Shown here in pieces: positions 24,881 to 32,490 of a DNA stretch of 52,485 nt; the stretch's first letter is position 1; the number at the start of each line of letters is the position of its first letter. The DNA lies in contig JBEBSR010000012.1 of NCBI GenBank assembly GCA_040394195.1, forward strand, positions 1-52,485, read 5' to 3'. The notes beneath the pieces were generated by a model. It made no database searches, was not told the origin of the DNA, and worked only from the letters and a program-made list of their open reading frames with translations. The position numbers were made by a program, and so were the translations under genes. The stretch comes from Wohlfahrtiimonas larvae_A. Its GTDB lineage: Bacteria > Pseudomonadota > Gammaproteobacteria > Cardiobacteriales > Wohlfahrtiimonadaceae.

Positions 24881-26056
24881 ATGATCATTGGGCAAATCAA
24901 TATGTTGAGTCAAGCAGAAACAATCACAATCGACGGCGTTAATTTTTCTCTCGTACAAGTGAAAGATATTTTGGATCGTTTACCTGAAAATAGCTGGTTA
25001 GCGACTAAAAGTGATGAATTTTTAGATAATACAATTTTCTTCCACGAAGGTGATGTTGAATTATCTGTATTGCGCTTAGGTGAGCTACCAACATGGTCTT
25101 TAGGTTATTTCATCATTGGTGATGTTAAAGTTGGCAGAATCATTGAAGCAACAGATGATTTGGCAATTATGGGCTTGATTGTAGATGGCAACTTAGAAGC
25201 TGATCATATTCGTGCAGGTGGCAATGAGATTTATATCTCGGGCGATTTGCAAGTAAATGGCTTGTTCTTCGGTAAACATAATCTTGGCACGATCACTGTA
25301 GAAGGCGATAATCACGCCAATGCATTTATGAGCGATGATTATTCAGGTTGGTTGGAAAGCAATTGGGCATTAACAGATGATGAATGCTTTGATGATGAAC
25401 AGATCAGTGATGAAGAATACCATGAAGCGTGCGTAGAAATTTTAGAGGCGATTCGCCCTGAATTCTTATATGAACAAGAAGAAGCAGATGAACCATTTTT
25501 ATGGGCGCAATTATTGGATTATTATAAAATCGAAAAAGCGATGAAGCACAATGCGCCGATTCTACAAGATTCATTCATTGAAGAACATCAAATTCAGTTC
25601 TTAACTGATCCTGTAGAATATCAAAAAGCTGAATTGCCTGCGGATTTTGTTGTGAATACAGTGGCTAATATTCAAAATGAATTGAGCACAACAGAAGTGG
25701 AAGCATTGGCAAAAGCTGTCACAGGTTTGCAACATGATCACATCTTTGTACCAGAAGCTTTATATAATGATGATCACGGTTTATCTGTGAAGTTTTTGGA
25801 AGGTTATCCTGAACGTTTATTCTTGGAATTCATCGCAGTTCGTTCAGAATATCAAGGTGAATTGCCACACAATATCCAAATGGGCATGAATGGCGAAGCA
25901 TTGAAAGCGCAATTTGGTGATCGTTATACAGAAGAAACTTTTGAAGAGTATGAAGATTCAGCGCAAGGCACAATCACTTTGGATGATCTAGTGATCGAAC
26001 TATTGCTAGAAAATGATGCTGTGACTTTTGTGAAGTATCAAATTTCAGAAAACTGA
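24881..26056 (+). CDS. Acidic protein with polymer-forming (bactofilin-like) repeat segment
   Basis: The 391-residue product has no signal peptide or membrane segment. Residues about 75-145 show short beta-strand repeats with G-D/G-N turns (IGDVKVGRIIEA, IVDGNLEADHIRAGG, ISGDLQVNGLFFG), the look of a right-handed beta-helix as in polymer-forming cytoskeletal proteins. The rest is acidic and mixed helical (DDECFDDEQISDEEYHEA; a C-terminal half with repeated E/Y-rich segments). I cannot name the family. Two in-frame starts are possible (24881 and 24902); neither has a strong binding site. The GbsR-like and DsbC-like genes follow closely on the same strand. Confidence 0.65.
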   Translation: MIIGQINMLSQAETITIDGVNFSLVQVKDILDRLPENSWLATKSDEFLDNTIFFHEGDVELSVLRLGELPTWSLGYFIIGDVKVGRIIEATDDLAIMGLIVDGNLEADHIRAGGNEIYISGDLQVNGLFFGKHNLGTITVEGDNHANAFMSDDYSGWLESNWALTDDECFDDEQISDEEYHEACVEILEAIRPEFLYEQEEADEPFLWAQLLDYYKIEKAMKHNAPILQDSFIEEHQIQFLTDPVEYQKAELPADFVVNTVANIQNELSTTEVEALAKAVTGLQHDHIFVPEALYNDDHGLSVKFLEGYPERLFLEFIAVRSEYQGELPHNIQMGMNGEALKAQFGDRYTEETFEEYEDSAQGTITLDDLVIELLLENDAVTFVKYQISEN

Positions 26057-26108
26057 GAACCTTCGCTATAATGAAAGCTTCCGTAATTGGCTGTTAAAAA
26101 AGGGAAGC

Positions 26109-26660
26109 ATGAGCGAATTAAAAACATTAACTGAGAAAGAATTAGCATTCATTCTGCATTGGGGCGAAATGGGCAATCGTTGGGGCGTAAATCGCACGGT
26201 TGCTCAGATTCATGCGTTATTGTTTATTCGTGGCGAGTGTTTAACAGCGGAAATGATTTGCGAATTGCTTGGCATTGCACGCTCGAATGCCAGCAATAGC
26301 ATCAAAGAATTAGAGCGCTTAGGTTTAGTGAAACGAACGCATATTTTAAATGATCGCAAAGATTATTTTGAAACTTCAGGCGATGTTTGGGAGCTATTTA
26401 GAATCATTGCACGTGAACGCATCGAGCACGAATTAAAACCCACAGAAGTGATGCTCAATGATTTATTGAATGATCCTGATTTTAAAAAAGAGAGCGAAAC
26501 CTTCCAAGCACGCACAAAAGAAAGTGCAGAGTTATTGCATTCATTGATTACATTAGGTGATCAAGTTTTGGTATTTTCATCCAAAGGTTTAAAGAACATT
26601 TTAAAAGCAGGTTCAGGCTTAGGGAAATTTTTATTAGGCTTTAAAGGTGATAAAAAATGA
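26109..26660 (+). CDS. GbsR/MarR-family transcriptional regulator
   Basis: The 183-residue protein starts with FILHWGEMGNRWGVNRTVAQIHALLFI, characteristic of GbsR-type regulators, and has a winged helix-turn-helix with MICELLGIARSNASNSIKELERLGLVKR. A C-terminal helical dimerisation region follows. Bacillus GbsR responds to choline in osmoprotection; here no osmoprotectant gene is nearby, so the signal is unknown. The stop overlaps the start of the DsbC-like gene by four bases (ATGA), which links the two. The preceding polymer-forming-like gene ends 52 bases upstream. Confidence 0.88.
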   Translation: MSELKTLTEKELAFILHWGEMGNRWGVNRTVAQIHALLFIRGECLTAEMICELLGIARSNASNSIKELERLGLVKRTHILNDRKDYFETSGDVWELFRIIARERIEHELKPTEVMLNDLLNDPDFKKESETFQARTKESAELLHSLITLGDQVLVFSSKGLKNILKAGSGLGKFLLGFKGDKK

Positions 26661-27229
26661 TGCGATGGATAGCAATATGCTTCATGAGTTTATTGACGAT
26701 CTCATTTGCTGTGAACGAAGATAAAATCACATATCAACCCATCGAAAATTCATCGAATAAAGCTGTATTAGATAAGATCGATCCTGAATTGTTAGTGATT
26801 TATCCTGCAGAAAATGAAAGATATACTATTACAGTATTTACGGATGTATTTTGCCCATATTGCCGTAAATTACATCAAAATTTGAATCAATTCACAGATA
26901 ATGGCATCGTAGTTCGTTATGCACCTTTTCCATTAACGAGAGATTCTAATCCTGTATTGGAATCCATTTGGTGCGCACCAAAAGATCAGCAACAGTTTTT
27001 GATGGATATTGCGATGTTGGAATTGAAATTCAAGGCGCGATCATGCGACTTTCCTGTGATTGATGAAGCTAGAAAATTTTCTAAAGAATTAAAAGTTTAT
27101 GGAACGCCATCCATTTTCTTGGAAGATGGCCGAAAAGTCAGTGGTTTTATGTCGCCAACTGAAATTATTGATGGCTTAGAAGGGCGCTTGAGCTTCGATG
27201 AATGGCGCCCTGAGCATATGAGAAACTAG
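26657..27229 (+). CDS. Shortened DsbC-like periplasmic thiol-disulfide protein
   Basis: A signal peptide (residues 1-18) is followed by only about 40 residues before the thioredoxin-fold domain. The active site is DVFCPYCRK with Cys66/Cys69. A second pair, Cys106 (SIWCAP) and Cys130 (RSCD), matches the structural disulfide of DsbC, and the cis-proline loop YGTPSIF is present. This is the DsbC/DsbG catalytic domain, but the N-terminal dimerisation domain is missing (190 residues against 236 in E. coli DsbC). It may thus act as an oxidase-like monomer rather than an isomerase. DsbD, the expected reductant of DsbC, is encoded at the right end of this window. Confidence 0.85.
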   Translation: MMRWIAICFMSLLTISFAVNEDKITYQPIENSSNKAVLDKIDPELLVIYPAENERYTITVFTDVFCPYCRKLHQNLNQFTDNGIVVRYAPFPLTRDSNPVLESIWCAPKDQQQFLMDIAMLELKFKARSCDFPVIDEARKFSKELKVYGTPSIFLEDGRKVSGFMSPTEIIDGLEGRLSFDEWRPEHMRN

Positions 27230-27236
27230 AAGCTTT

Positions 27237-27749
27237 TTAAACTGAAAAAGCAGAATGAAATTGCACTGTGCCGTATGGAATTGTTTCAGCACATAAGGTT
27301 TGTGCCATAAAATATTCTTGTGGAACGCCATCAACTACTAATGCATTTTGCGCTTGGAAACCAAACTTCTGATAATAATCAGGCTCGCCCAAAACAACGC
27401 AACCATTCGCATTTTGATCTTTTAATTTCTGTAAACCAGCTTGAATTAATGCTTTCCCAATCCCTTGATTTTGATGCGAAGGTAAAACTGAAACAGGTGA
27501 CAACACAAACCATTTGTCATCTTTGCCATCAATTGTGATGGGCGAAAAAGCAATGTGCCCAACAATTTGATTATTTTCTGTGGCAACCAATGAAAGGGTT
27601 AAAGCTTTAGCTTGGCGCAATTGGTAAATAATTAAATGCTCAACTGTGCCTTTTTGGGGATCTTGATGAGGATGATCTTTAAAAGCAATCAATGTCAGTG
27701 CTTCAATGATTGGAATATCTCGATGTGTTTCAGGTCGAATTGTGATCAT
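27237..27749 (-). CDS. GNAT N-acetyltransferase (YhbS-like)
   Basis: The 170-residue protein opens ITIRPETHRDIPIIEALTLIAF and contains the GNAT core: LVATENNQIVGHIAFSPI, LSPVSVLPSHQNQGIGKALIQAGLQKL with the acetyl-CoA motif Q-N-Q-G-I-G-K-A, then CVVLGEPDYYQKFGFQ and PYGTVQFHSAF at the end. This arrangement is typical of YhbS-type acetyltransferases of unknown substrate. Its stop lies seven bases from that of the convergent DsbC-like gene, and its start lies 13 bases after the upstream DUF2269 gene on the same strand, so it may close that operon. Confidence 0.9.
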   Translation of the reverse strand: MITIRPETHRDIPIIEALTLIAFKDHPHQDPQKGTVEHLIIYQLRQAKALTLSLVATENNQIVGHIAFSPITIDGKDDKWFVLSPVSVLPSHQNQGIGKALIQAGLQKLKDQNANGCVVLGEPDYYQKFGFQAQNALVVDGVPQEYFMAQTLCAETIPYGTVQFHSAFSV

Positions 27750-27762
27750 AAATGTATCTCAA

Positions 27763-28248
27763 CTAGCTAAATGATATCAATGGCATTTTTGTGACCATTA
27801 AGAAGAATATAATCATAGCACCACTGAATCCGATATAGCCCAAAATTTCCCAAGTTCTTTGATAGCATTTATATTTTGGGTTTAATGGCTCGTTATTATG
27901 TACAGCTTGATCTGTCATTTGTTTCATTCTGACTTGTAGCCAAACCACAGGTAGCCAAGCTGCACCCACAACGATGTACATCAAATAGATATTCAAAAAC
28001 CAATCAGATAATAAGCTCATTTTCATGACATGAGCGAGCATAATGCCTGTGATTGGCTGAATGATTACAGTTGGCGTTGTGATCACCCAATCCAAAAATA
28101 CAACAGTACGATTGGCAAAATATTGCGCTTGTAAACTACCTGAGCGATTCGCCAAAAACACATATAATGCGCTACCAAATCCTGTGCCAACCATCAATAA
28201 TGATGAAATGATGTGGAAGTATTTTAAAACATAATAAGCATTAAACAT
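27763..28248 (-). CDS. DUF2269 family integral membrane protein
   Basis: The 161-residue protein has four hydrophobic segments and the conserved DUF2269 features: YVLKYFHIISSLLMVGTGFGSALYVF at the start, an Arg/aromatic region, ITTPTVIIQPITGIMLA, and YIVVGAAWLPVVWLQVRMKQM. The family has no assigned function. The start overlaps the end of the upstream DoxX-like gene by eight bases, giving a tight SDR, DoxX-like, DUF2269 order. All three are probably translated from one message. Confidence 0.85.
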   Translation of the reverse strand: MFNAYYVLKYFHIISSLLMVGTGFGSALYVFLANRSGSLQAQYFANRTVVFLDWVITTPTVIIQPITGIMLAHVMKMSLLSDWFLNIYLMYIVVGAAWLPVVWLQVRMKQMTDQAVHNNEPLNPKYKCYQRTWEILGYIGFSGAMIIFFLMVTKMPLISFS

Positions 28249-28621
28249 GGCGATTTTCCTCCAATGAACAAGTGATCCAAAGCAGTGAGAGAATCGGAAG
28301 ATTTTTCAGTAATGTGCCAAAAGGTTCGCGCCAAATTTCAGGTGCAAAAGCAGTGATGATGATTGTGTAACCTAAAACAACGATGAAAAGTATTGCCCAA
28401 ATAAAGCGAGAAGGGCGAAGTAAAGCAATGATTCCACATAAAACATCCATCGCAACTAATCCATAAAAGAGTGGCTCTTGCCAATGTTTTGGGAATGGTA
28501 ATGGATCTAATAATTGCAAACGTGCAACAGGATCGCTCAATAAGAGCGGAATTAAGCCTGAAGCAATGAACACAATACCTAATGTGATTTGGCTGATGCG
28601 ATAGATTTTATGTGTTGTCAT
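28241..28621 (-). CDS. DoxX-like membrane protein
   Basis: The 126-residue protein has four membrane segments in the DoxX-like arrangement: ITLGIVFIASGLIPLLL, then a loop with LPFPKHWQEPLFYG, ALVAMDVLCGII-type second and third segments, and LLKNLPILSLLWITCSLEE at the end. DoxX-like proteins are small quinone-linked or uncharacterised membrane proteins, and in many genomes this subtype occurs next to or fused with an NAD(P)-binding SDR protein, as here. It overlaps both neighbours by a few bases. Confidence 0.82.
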   Translation of the reverse strand: MTTHKIYRISQITLGIVFIASGLIPLLLSDPVARLQLLDPLPFPKHWQEPLFYGLVAMDVLCGIIALLRPSRFIWAILFIVVLGYTIIITAFAPEIWREPFGTLLKNLPILSLLWITCSLEENRHV

Positions 28622-29400
28622 ATTTTCCTCGCTTTTTTGCCCATGATTAATTGGTAATCATCTCGTGTATTGACACTACCTGCGCGCAATAGTGCAAAAG
28701 CATATTTGCCTGCGATGGATGGCATTACTGTACCAAGCACATTCATGGAGGTTGCCATCATCCATTCTGGCAATGGCAGAATGATGAGTTTAGAATTGAA
28801 GCGCTTTAAATAATTGCCCAAAGTAATGATTTCTGTGCCTACTTCAAATATTTGAGAAGGTAAATCCATTGGTAATAACATCATAATGAAATTCACTAAA
28901 TCATCAATATGAATGGGGGAAACTGCATAATTTGGATTTGAAGGGAAAGTTAAAATCGGTAGTTTAGAAAGCTTTTTGAAAAACTTTGTGCTGGCGCCAT
29001 TTTCCGCATAAACCAAGGAAGGGCGCACGATGTAACTTGTGATATTGCTCTCTAATAAGTGCTGATCCAATGCATATTTATATTTAAGGTACGGAATTTC
29101 AGTTGGGTTAGGATATTGGCTCAATGCTGATAGTGAAATGATTTTTTTCACACCTAATTCTATACAACGATCCAAAAATGCTTTTTGTACTTCATAAACA
29201 GCCTTGTGCTTTGCATCGCCAAAGCCAGGTGCAATACCAATAGCATTGATGATGATAGTTTCAGAGTTAATAAATTCCGCTAATTTATCCAATTGCGCGA
29301 GTTCAGAACGATTAGGCAACCAATATTCTAAATTTTGTTGTTTTAAAGCCGCTGCGATATGAGAACCAACCATGCCAGTGCTACCTAAGAGAATGACCAT
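28618..29400 (-). CDS. NAD(P)-binding SDR-type epimerase/reductase
   Basis: I choose the ATG at 29400, which has CAGGAGA nine bases upstream and puts the Rossmann motif VILLGSTGMVGSHIA at the very start. An in-frame ATG 11 codons upstream has no such support. The 260-residue protein is an atypical SDR: GSTGMVG nucleotide loop, IINAIGIAPGFGDAKHKAVYEVQKAFLD, KKIISLSALSQYP, and SYIVRPSLVYAENG, where the usual Y-x-x-x-K reads YLKYKYALD. These proteins often bind NAD(P) in redox or quinone-linked roles. It is the first gene of the DoxX/DUF2269 operon. Confidence 0.85.
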   Translation of the reverse strand: MVILLGSTGMVGSHIAAALKQQNLEYWLPNRSELAQLDKLAEFINSETIIINAIGIAPGFGDAKHKAVYEVQKAFLDRCIELGVKKIISLSALSQYPNPTEIPYLKYKYALDQHLLESNITSYIVRPSLVYAENGASTKFFKKLSKLPILTFPSNPNYAVSPIHIDDLVNFIMMLLPMDLPSQIFEVGTEIITLGNYLKRFNSKLIILPLPEWMMATSMNVLGTVMPSIAGKYAFALLRAGSVNTRDDYQLIMGKKARKI

Positions 29401-29567
29401 TATTTTTATCTCCTGATGATTTATTATGATCATAGGTTATTTGTTTTTGTAATTTCTGTCAATACAGAAATTAAAGAATAAGATGAAATTAATCAGGCTC
29501 TATTTTGTTGATCATGGAATGTGATACAAAGATAGGGTAAAAATATTTAAAATCTGGATCAGGAGTA

Positions 29568-30263
29568 ATGATGAAAAGAATTGGCTTAATTGGTGGAATG
29601 AGTTGGGAATCGACAGATTTGTATTATCAACAGATCAATCGTGCTGTACAAAAGCGCTTGGGTGGTTTGCATTCAGCAAAGATTGTTTTAACAAGTGTGG
29701 ATTTCGCAGAAATTGCAGAGCTACAAAAGCAAGGCGATTGGGAAACAGCAGGGAAAGCTTTGGCTTATGAAGCACAATCATTAGAAAAAGCTGACGCTGC
29801 TTGTATTATTTTATGCACGAATACAATGCATAAAGTCACAGAGCAGATTGAAAATGCTATCAATATTCCTTTCATTCATATTGCAGATGCGACAGCGACG
29901 GCGATTAAAGCACAAAATATTAAGAAAATAGGTTTATTGGGCACTGCATTTACAATGGAGCAAGACTTCTACAAATCGCGTTTACAAGATCAAGGCATTG
30001 ATGTGATTGTGCCGCAAATCAATGAACGCAAAACGATCCATGAAGTGATTTTCAATGAATTATGTTGTGGCATTATCAAAGAAGATTCTAAGCAAAAATA
30101 TATTGAGATCGCAAATCAATTAATTGCCGAAGGTGCTGAAGGCATCATTTTAGGTTGCACGGAAATTTGTATGTTGATTGGTGATGTTGAGTTCAGCGTG
30201 CCAACTTTTGATACAACCACAATTCATGCAATGGCAGCAGTGGATTTTGCTTTGGTGGAATAA
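29568..30263 (+). CDS. Aspartate/glutamate racemase family protein (YgeA-like)
   Basis: The 231-residue protein has the racemase pattern: MKRIGLIGGMSWESTDLYYQQIN, then a cysteine in CIILCTNTMHKV (first catalytic-type Cys) and ILGCTEICMLI (second catalytic-type Cys), with FIHIADATATAI and IGLLGTAFTMEQDFY between. Members interconvert L and D amino acids without cofactor; YgeA of E. coli has broad specificity. AGGAG precedes the ATGATG start. A bidirectional-looking terminator separates it from the convergent ydhR. Confidence 0.9.
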   Translation: MMKRIGLIGGMSWESTDLYYQQINRAVQKRLGGLHSAKIVLTSVDFAEIAELQKQGDWETAGKALAYEAQSLEKADAACIILCTNTMHKVTEQIENAINIPFIHIADATATAIKAQNIKKIGLLGTAFTMEQDFYKSRLQDQGIDVIVPQINERKTIHEVIFNELCCGIIKEDSKQKYIEIANQLIAEGAEGIILGCTEICMLIGDVEFSVPTFDTTTIHAMAAVDFALVE

Positions 30264-30290
30264 AAGAAAGCCAGTAATGCTGGCTTTCTA
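30264..30290. terminator. Shared terminator between racemase and ydhR
   Basis: AGAAAGCCAG (30265-30274), loop TAATG, CTGGCTTTCT (30280-30289) form a perfect 10-base-pair stem between convergent genes. A-rich sequence before and T-rich sequence after allow some action in both directions. Confidence 0.78.
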
Positions 30291-30294
30291 TACC

Positions 30295-30597
30295 TCACAA
30301 TGGTGCTTTATCAATTTTAGATAAAGCTTCATTCACTGCAAATATTTTGCCATTCACATATGGAATACCAAATGATTTCAAACGCGCAGAATGCATAGCT
30401 AAATAACGTTCTGCATCAGCAACGTTATTGAATAGATAAATTCCACCAGCTTCATTGTTATCTTGATTTTCGGTCCAAATTTTCCAAATTAAACCTGCTT
30501 CTTCAGCAATAGACTGAGCCAAATCATTCATTGCAGTAGTCATATCAGTACCCCAAGGACCTGTATAAGGAAAATCGACTTGTAGAATATAGTTCAT
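30295..30597 (-). CDS. ydhR: YdhR family monooxygenase-like protein
   Basis: The 100-residue protein follows E. coli YdhR (101 aa) over its entire length: LQVDFPYTGPWG, then A-x-S-I-x-E-E-A-G-L-I-W-K-I-W-T-E, EAGGIYLFNNVADAERYLAMHSARLKSFGI and KIFAVNEALSKID. The fold is a ferredoxin-like dimer of the antibiotic-biosynthesis monooxygenase type; the substrate is unknown. It lies 25 bases after a DsbA-family gene on the same strand, and a divergent (here broken) LysR gene stands upstream of both. Confidence 0.92.
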   Translation of the reverse strand: MNYILQVDFPYTGPWGTDMTTAMNDLAQSIAEEAGLIWKIWTENQDNNEAGGIYLFNNVADAERYLAMHSARLKSFGIPYVNGKIFAVNEALSKIDKAPL

Positions 30598-30622
30598 GGT
30601 TATTTCTCACTGTTTAATGTAT

Positions 30623-31348
30623 TTATGAATGCATCATAGATTTTAACTGGCTAATCATTTCTTCCGACTTCATTGCACCACTTGCTAGTATGGTCCTTTT
30701 GCCATTATGTTCCACTAACAATGTAGGAAAAGCTCTTACACCCCATTGTCTACACTGAATAAAGCCTTGTTGTGTAGCTTGTTGGGCAATGGGAGAATTA
30801 AAAATCTGTGCAAATTCTTGGAAATTTATGTCCAATTTCTGACAAATTTCATTATAGAACTCTGTCTCTTTGGGATCTTGTCCATCGACATAAAACTTAT
30901 ATTGTACTGCAGCGAGGAACTTTAAAGGTAAACTTGAAGCTAAATTTTGACTTTGTTGTAAAAGTTGAATGCTTACAATCGCACGGCATGCAGGTTCAGT
31001 ATCGTAGTTAAATGTTGGCGTATTTAATAATGTAAAACCAAAAGGTTGCCCAGTAACATTTGAAATATGTTGCCATTCGTTACGAAGGAATGCTCGAAAT
31101 TCAGGGTTCCATGAATCACCGCCGCCTGCACGTAATCCACCCATTGTCATATCAAAACCGATACCATTTTCCGAGCAAAATTCAGCTAATTTAGCAACAG
31201 AAGGTGAAATTCCCCAGCACCATGAACACATTGGATCACCAATATAATGAACAGTGAACTCTGTTTTTAATTCATTATTGAGATGTGCCGTTTGTGTCTC
31301 AATTTCAGAAATTGAACAACTACCAGTTAAAGCATCACATTTCAGCAT
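30623..31348 (-). CDS. DsbA-family thioredoxin-fold protein (FrnE-like), cytosolic
   Basis: The 241-residue protein lacks a signal peptide. Its active site is DPMCSWCWG (Cys41/Cys44), and the long helical insertion of DsbA-like proteins runs from about 75 to 190 (FRAFLRNEWQHISNVTGQPF; PACRAIVSI). The cis-Pro loop is RAFPTLLVEHNG. The N terminus has two extra cysteines (MLKCDALTGSC). FrnE/DsbA-family cytosolic proteins have been linked to oxidative stress in some bacteria. It is co-directional with ydhR and divergent from a LysR gene, so a LysR-controlled two-gene unit is likely. Confidence 0.85.
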   Translation of the reverse strand: MLKCDALTGSCSISEIETQTAHLNNELKTEFTVHYIGDPMCSWCWGISPSVAKLAEFCSENGIGFDMTMGGLRAGGGDSWNPEFRAFLRNEWQHISNVTGQPFGFTLLNTPTFNYDTEPACRAIVSIQLLQQSQNLASSLPLKFLAAVQYKFYVDGQDPKETEFYNEICQKLDINFQEFAQIFNSPIAQQATQQGFIQCRQWGVRAFPTLLVEHNGKRTILASGAMKSEEMISQLKSMMHS

Positions 31349-31407
31349 TTTAAATTCTCCTTTAAGACAACTTAATTATTTCATTGGATATCATATGGAT
31401 ATTCTAG

Positions 31408-31425
31408 TTTACTTTGAAAGGTAAA
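31408..31425. promoter_or_regulatory. LysR-type operator-like dyad in the divergent intergenic region
   Basis: The 18-base segment 31408-31425 has outer arms TTTAC and GTAAA with 14 of 18 positions matching its own complement and a T-N11-A core, the general form of LysR binding sites. It lies between the lysR pseudogene and the DsbA/ydhR unit. A further near-palindrome, ATATCATATGGATAT, lies about ten bases to its left. Function is inferred only from shape and position. Confidence 0.4.
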
Positions 31426-31474
31426 TATATCGTTGATACAATAATTCATTGTTCAGTTTTCCTTACTAATCATT

Positions 31475-32452
31475 ATGATAAAACAATCTGAAATTAAAAT
31501 AGACAAATTAGCAGCAATGACAGCTTTTATTACTGTTGTTGAAAGTATGAGTTTTACAGATGCAGCAGAAAAGCTAGGTGTTGCACGAGCGAGAGTTTCG
31601 CAACGAGTTTCTGATTTGGAACAATATCTCGGTGTTCGATTATTACAACGCACCACTCGAAGTTTACAATTGACGGAGGAAGGCAAGCTTTATTTTGCTC
31701 AATGTCAGGAGATCTTACAAGAAATTGATAGCTTAGAGGAAACTTTAAAAGGCTCTGCTAATACGCCAAGTGGGCATTTGAGGATTGAAGCATTGGCTTC
31801 AGTAGCCCGTTGGATTATTGCGCCACAGTTGCATCATTTTAAAAAATTATATCCAAATATTACGATTCACTTAGGTAGCGGCGATCGAATTAGTCACTTA
31901 TTAAATGAAAACATTGATTGTGCAATTCGAGGTGGACATTTACCTGATTCTAGCCTAATTGCTCGGCACATCTGCGATGTTAGTTTAGGGTTATATGCAG
32001 CACCTGAATATTTAGAGAAATTTGGAATGCCACAGTATCCAAGCGAGTTAGAACAGCATTAACTGTTATCGTGGTTTTCTAATCAACGAGAATTTTTTGC
32101 TTGGAAATTGCAAGCTAATGGTGACACTTATGAAATTTTAAACGGGCAGGGATTAGAATTTGATGATCCAGAAATAGCTATAGCCACATGCCAAGCTGCA
32201 GGTGGGATTTGCCCCGCAGCACCATTTGCTATAGAAGAAAGTTTACGTGCTGGCAGGCTTATCACAGTATTGCCTGATTGGAGCTTTCAACCAAGGCCAA
32301 TGCAATTAATTTACCCTAGTAAACGGCAATTATCTGTACGAGTTCGTTGCTTTATTGATTGGGCATTACAACAGATGAAAGAACACAAAAGCATGCATAT
32401 GAATCCACAGGAATTAGTAGAATGGATTGCTAATAAAAAAGAGAGCAGTTAG
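31475..32452 (+). pseudogene. LysR-family regulator interrupted by an in-frame TAA
   Basis: The frame reads as one LysR protein of about 325 residues, but codon 196 (32060-32062) is TAA; the same frame then continues without a gap (LLSWFSNQREFFAWKLQ...) to 32452. The helix-turn-helix is intact (MSFTDAAEKLGVARARVSQRVSDLEQYLGVRLLQRTTRSLQLTEEG), and the substrate domain is split after PQYPSELEQH. A single substitution would restore it. The first part alone would keep DNA binding but lose most of the effector domain. It is divergent from the DsbA-family/ydhR unit that it presumably controlled. A sequencing error is the main alternative. Confidence 0.85.
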
Positions 32453-32464
32453 GCTCTCTTCTTT
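32439..32464 (+). terminator. Terminator at the end of the lysR pseudogene
   Basis: AAGAGAGC (32439-32446) pairs with GCTCTCTT (32453-32460) around a 6-base loop that contains the stop codon, followed by CTTT. It lies between convergent lysR and dbpA, with A-rich sequence before it, so it may work in both directions. Confidence 0.75.
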
Positions 32465-32490
32465 ATTGTTCTTTTAAAAGATAGCTGAGT

